Part shown: positions 40,389-43,607 of the stretch, in pieces | Layout of the letters: each line of letters opens with the position of its first letter | Numbering within the stretch: the first letter of the stretch is position 1 | Source of the DNA: JAJZQD01 sp021847735 | GTDB lineage: Bacteria; Bacillota; Thermincolia; Thermincolales; UBA2595 | Direction of reading: 5' to 3' | Assembly: GCA_027324025.1 (NCBI GenBank) | Contig: DAHVYW010000079.1 | Coordinates: 1 to 43,607, forward strand | DNA length: 43,607 nucleotides | The notes under the pieces: generated by a model | Seen by the model: only the letters and a program-made list of their open reading frames with translations | What the model was told of the DNA's origin: nothing | The model's database searches: none | Program-made: the position numbers and the translations under genes

Positions 40389-41348
40389 TTAACCTCTCGA
40401 CCTTTTGGTCAGCTCTTCCTTAAACTGTTCTGCAAATTCACCGAAAAGTAAGTTCAGGGGATGGCTGCTGTCTTCCGGTAACTTTGTGGTTTCATATGCC
40501 CTCAGCACTCCCTTAACCACTTCTGTTACACTTATCGCAGGTAAAGTTCTTGGCGCCCAAACCACCGGGCCGAAGAAGATAAAATCACTCCAAAGCACCC
40601 CTAGAGCATGAGCAGCTGTATCAACAGCATGGAAACCGTGGTCTCCCCATGATTCCCGCAGGCCTTTCCATGTGGAAGAAGTGGTGGTCGGGCAGCATCC
40701 CACCGGATAACCCAGTTTTTCTTTAATCATGCGTGAAGTGATACAAGCTAAGGCCAGAGAAGGCAGGTTTACTGACGCTGTGTCTACCATTACAGTTTCA
40801 AAGGTATTTTCACCGATGACCGCGAGCAGTCTCTGCAGGGATTCCACAGTGTCCTCCGGCATTTGTCCCGGCTTCTCGTAAGTCTGGATGACCACATGCC
40901 GAAAACCCAGTTGTTTTAACTCATCGGCCTGCTCCATAATGTCACCGTCCCAGTGGGTAAAACTGTTGTATAAAACCCGGTCCTGGACTCCCAGTGAGGC
41001 AACATATCGAGCAGCCTCCATCCGGGGCTTTGCCTGCCACATATCAACGGCAAAGGGCAGGTCACTGACCTCCATGAAAAAATCAATGTACCCTTTCATC
41101 TCATCTGCCTGCATGGCCTGCAGGTCAACCAGTACTGGAACACCGGTTTCCTGGGACAAGCTTTTTAGCTGCTTGATGTATTCGGTAGCTTTGCCCCTGT
41201 CAAACTTCCGCTGGGAACGGTTTTCCACCAGGCGGTCCCCGTTATGGAACATGGAACCGATCATCAGCGGGGGATTCTCACCTGGCTGCCCGCCGACGGT
41301 TAGATTACCAATCTTACTCACTTTCTGTTTTGTTTTAAATAACTGCAA
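40389..41348 (-). CDS. MtrH-like methyltransferase (methylcorrinoid to tetrahydrofolate/pterin)
   Basis: The 319-residue TIM-barrel protein has the MtrH signature start (KIGNLTVGGQPGENPPLMIG, GDRLVEN) and KLGYPVGCCPTTTSSTWKGL. In bacteria such stand-alone proteins (MtvA/OdmA-type) move methyl from a corrinoid protein to tetrahydrofolate, feeding the Wood-Ljungdahl methyl branch. The start is TTG with GGGGG eight bases upstream; an ATG four bases earlier is out of frame. It is the first gene of the BMC operon, so methyl transfer and shell formation are expressed together. Confidence 0.9.
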   Translation of the reverse strand: MQLFKTKQKVSKIGNLTVGGQPGENPPLMIGSMFHNGDRLVENRSQRKFDRGKATEYIKQLKSLSQETGVPVLVDLQAMQADEMKGYIDFFMEVSDLPFAVDMWQAKPRMEAARYVASLGVQDRVLYNSFTHWDGDIMEQADELKQLGFRHVVIQTYEKPGQMPEDTVESLQRLLAVIGENTFETVMVDTASVNLPSLALACITSRMIKEKLGYPVGCCPTTTSSTWKGLRESWGDHGFHAVDTAAHALGVLWSDFIFFGPVVWAPRTLPAISVTEVVKGVLRAYETTKLPEDSSHPLNLLFGEFAEQFKEELTKRSRG

Positions 41349-41409
41349 ACATTATTCCCCCTTTTTTTGTTACATCTGGTTGTTGTTGAAACCTTACTTC
41401 TTATATCTA

Positions 41410-41438
41410 AGATTAAACTCATTACCGGTTCGGGTCAA
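41410..41438 (-). promoter_or_regulatory. Candidate promoter of the BMC operon
   Basis: On the minus strand TTGACC is separated by 17 bp from a weak TAATCT, about 60 bases before the MtrH start and after the kinase terminator. The -10 is poor, as in an activator-dependent promoter. Inference from position and partial match only. Confidence 0.25.
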
Positions 41439-41507
41439 TTCCACAGAAGGGTGTTCACACTCACTCATCTAGGGAGTATTGTCCGAGAGCAGCGTATACC
41501 GGGGTAG

Positions 41508-41536
41508 CAAAAAAGCTGGGCAGCACGCGACCCAGC
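41508..41536 (-). terminator. Terminator after the histidine kinase gene
   Basis: On the minus strand GCTGGG...CCCAGC arms are followed by TTTTTT. It separates the kinase transcript from the BMC operon, which therefore needs its own promoter. Confidence 0.8.
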
Positions 41537-41556
41537 AATCTAATTTGTTCATTATT

Positions 41557-43251
41557 TTACCTTGTTATTTGCTTCCCCCCCCCGGTAGTTTGTCCACACA
41601 CTTCCTTGGGTGAGTAAATCGGTAACATCACATGGAACACAGTGCCGCCTTCGGCCCTGTTCTCAGCCCAAATGAGACCTTTATGGGCTTCAACGATTTT
41701 CTTGCAGTAACATAAACCGAGTCCGCTTCCTGTCCCGAACTGCAAATTTCCCCTTTCTACCTGGTAAAACTCTTCGAAAATCCTGGTCAAATCCGTTTCC
41801 GGAATGCCCGGCCCCTCATCGGCAATGTCTATCATAGCCCAGGGACCCCGGCTGACCCCCGGCGGAACATAATCTCCTTTTTGTAATTTAAGGTTGATTT
41901 GGATGTTCCCCCGTTGTCTGGAGAACCTGACTGCATTTTCCAGGAGATTAACAAATACCCGGATCAACCGTTTCTCGTCTCCCTGCAGTTCGATGTCTTT
42001 ATAATGGTTATCCCAGTTAATGGCAACTTCTTTCTCCATTATTTGGTAGCTCAGCAGCCTGGCAGCCTCTGTCAGTAAGCGAGAAACAGAGGTGTCACTA
42101 AGCTGTACCGGAATCCTGTCAAATTCGGACCTGCACACATCCAGCATATCATTAACGATACCCAGTAACAGGTCACAACTGAATGAGAGCTCCTCTAAAG
42201 TCGTCTTAAAGGTTTGTGGTACTTGAGTTTCCGTCTCACACGACAGCATCCGCAAGGTTTGCCTCAATCCCAAAATCGGATTTTTTAGGCTGTGTGCTAT
42301 CAATCCGGTCATAATTTTACGTTTTTTCTCGAGCTCGCGAACCTTAGCGGTTTTTTCGTAGACTATCTTTTCCAGGGAACTGTTTATCAGGGCTATCTTT
42401 TCTACCTGTTGTTTTACTTGATCAAAGAGCCGCGAGTTATCGATGGCAATAGCTATTTGCCCCGCCATTTGCTCCAGAAGGTTTTGTTCAGCGGTGGAGT
42501 ATGCAGAAACCCGCTTGCTGTCAAAGTTTAGAGTACCGATTACCTTTTCCCGGAGTATCAGGGGGACCCGGATGGAGGAACGCAGGCCCTCGGCATACAA
42601 GCCCTGGTTTTCCCTAAAGAGTCTGCTCTTTAAGTTGTCCTCTGTGCATGTCCTGCGGTGTTGTAAAACCCACTCCTGGGCTGTGCCGCTCAACGGATAA
42701 ATCCCCTCACGGTAATGTGACTCGGAATCTGTAACCAAAACAAATGCGGTAACGACTGTTTTCCCTTGATCAATCAATACAATACTGGCGCGGTCGAAGT
42801 CAACCAGGCACTTGATTTTAGTGGCAATCACCTTAAACAGCTTCTTCATATCCAAACTGGAGGCAATGGAGTTGGTGACATCTGTAACCAGTCTTACTTC
42901 CTTTTCTTTCCGCTTACTGATCGAATCAAGCAGCTCAAGTCGTAGTACCAACTCTCTGACAACTTTTTTCTCCCAGTGGGGTATCAATCTGGTCCAGCAA
43001 TTTTCCCGGTTGGTTTTATCTTCCCCTGTTAAAACCTTCCCGCCATAGAACGGCTCCTCTTTTATCCGCTGGAGCAGGTCTACCTGCCTGATCAGTTCTG
43101 CCGTGGTTTTTCCACTGAAGGCAGTGTTGTCTTTGCATTTATGATATTCGTCACATTCGGCACCTGTTTTTATATTCTGCAAGCACTTCTCCAATAACAC
43201 TCCGTCCTTACCCGAAAGCAGAGCGAACAATTCCCGGGCCGCAAGATGCAT
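41557..43251 (-). CDS. GAF-domain sensor histidine kinase
   Basis: The 564-residue protein is soluble. An N-terminal ~110 residues contain a Cys/His cluster (ECDEYHKC). A GAF domain follows at about 120-285 (LDMKKLFKVIATKIKCLVDF, SIRVPLILREKVIGTLNF). A coiled coil leads to a HisKA domain with LIAHSLKNPILGLRQ (phospho-accepting His) and a HATPase domain (VNLLENAVRFS N-box, IADEGPGIPE and FGTGSGLGLCYCKKIVEAH). AGGAGG precedes the ATG. With no membrane segment it senses a cytoplasmic ligand or redox state. It lies upstream of the BMC operon and may phosphorylate the NarL-type regulator at 29276-29917. Confidence 0.9.
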   Translation of the reverse strand: MHLAARELFALLSGKDGVLLEKCLQNIKTGAECDEYHKCKDNTAFSGKTTAELIRQVDLLQRIKEEPFYGGKVLTGEDKTNRENCWTRLIPHWEKKVVRELVLRLELLDSISKRKEKEVRLVTDVTNSIASSLDMKKLFKVIATKIKCLVDFDRASIVLIDQGKTVVTAFVLVTDSESHYREGIYPLSGTAQEWVLQHRRTCTEDNLKSRLFRENQGLYAEGLRSSIRVPLILREKVIGTLNFDSKRVSAYSTAEQNLLEQMAGQIAIAIDNSRLFDQVKQQVEKIALINSSLEKIVYEKTAKVRELEKKRKIMTGLIAHSLKNPILGLRQTLRMLSCETETQVPQTFKTTLEELSFSCDLLLGIVNDMLDVCRSEFDRIPVQLSDTSVSRLLTEAARLLSYQIMEKEVAINWDNHYKDIELQGDEKRLIRVFVNLLENAVRFSRQRGNIQINLKLQKGDYVPPGVSRGPWAMIDIADEGPGIPETDLTRIFEEFYQVERGNLQFGTGSGLGLCYCKKIVEAHKGLIWAENRAEGGTVFHVMLPIYSPKEVCGQTTGGGKQITR

Positions 43252-43607
43252 ACGAAAGCCTCCTTGTCCGTTTTTTAAACCGGTGTGATTAGCTATTAAT
43301 TATAATGAATCAGAAAAAAAAATCAAGGGGCAACCGTGCCGGTTCTATTATATGCATCACTACATGACACAAATAAACTACAAGGAAAAAGAATCCCGAA
43401 GGACGCATTTTTTTCGGTCGACTTAGGCGAAAGAAATTACGATGAATATCTGTAAATATTCACCGTAATGTATAAATTACATGACTTATGCAGTTGCAGG
43501 TAATTGATACCAATTCCACAGCCATAAATTCAGATGTGAAGGCCAAAATTTATTAATGAACCTTGAAAACCTACCGCCAGTTATGTCAAAATATATTTGG
43601 ATACTCT
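43252..43607. other. Right-end intergenic stretch, no gene
   Basis: No supported open frame. It should hold the promoter of the kinase gene. An imperfect inverted repeat (TTACGATGAATAT...ATATTCACCGTAA) lies at 43437-43468 and could be an operator or a terminator of a gene beyond the window. Confidence 0.4.

Overview
The window looks like chromosomal DNA of an anaerobic, low-to-mid GC Gram-positive bacterium of the Clostridia, in the broad style of Peptococcaceae/Desulfotomaculum/Moorella-like organisms. The signs are strong AGGAGG-type ribosome binding sites with GTG/TTG starts, Gram-positive LexA boxes, corrinoid methyltransferases with a RamA-like activator, a tungsten/molybdenum aldehyde:ferredoxin oxidoreductase and a bacterial microcompartment (BMC). 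No rRNA, tRNA or CRISPR array was seen. Almost all genes lie on the minus strand.

Region 1 (1-10.7 kb): two small genes, an MFS transporter, and a sugar-catabolic operon read right to left: SorC-type regulator, GatD-like zinc dehydrogenase, FGGY kinase, ribose-type ABC transporter (ATPase, permease, binding lipoprotein) and deoxyribose-phosphate aldolase.

Region 2 (10.8-22.5 kb): an accessory island. It holds an AbiEii-like nucleotidyltransferase remnant, a HIRAN protein, an ADP-ribosylglycohydrolase, a YhaM-like OB/HD nuclease (frameshifted), a McrBC restriction pair, a stand-alone McrA-type N-domain and a WYL regulator. Three paralogous plus-strand coiled-coil genes each sit behind a near-identical LexA-box promoter. 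A block [upstream element - YhaM - coiled coil - ADP-ribosylglycohydrolase] is tandemly duplicated, and the two copies have decayed in complementary ways. Three identical 115-bp triple-hairpin repeats occur in the window, two of them in this island and one at about 1 kb; one has inserted into a YhaM copy and can be compared with an empty site. The WYL gene has a structured leader followed by a terminator, resembling a riboswitch.

Region 3 (22.5-43.3 kb): a small hypothetical gene and a CobW GTPase, then about 17 kb of co-directional genes forming the most striking locus. Reading from 41.3 kb down: MtrH-like methyltransferase, BMC-T, BMC-H, BMC-P, CoA-acylating aldehyde dehydrogenase, a PduT-like shell protein with a long N-terminal extension, a PanB-like enzyme with altered active site, MetF, AOR, a second BMC-T/BMC-H pair, corrinoid protein, MtaA-like methyltransferase, response regulator, MtaA-like methyltransferase, RamA-like activator, DUF1638 protein, corrinoid protein and a third MtaA-like methyltransferase. 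A GAF histidine kinase lies just upstream. My reading is that methyl groups from an unknown methylated substrate pass through corrinoid proteins to a folate carrier (MtrH, MetF), while a shell encloses aldehyde chemistry (aldehyde dehydrogenase, possibly AOR and the PanB-like enzyme). None of the classical signature enzymes (diol dehydratase, ethanolamine lyase, glycyl radical enzyme, fuculose aldolase) is present, so the substrate is unknown.
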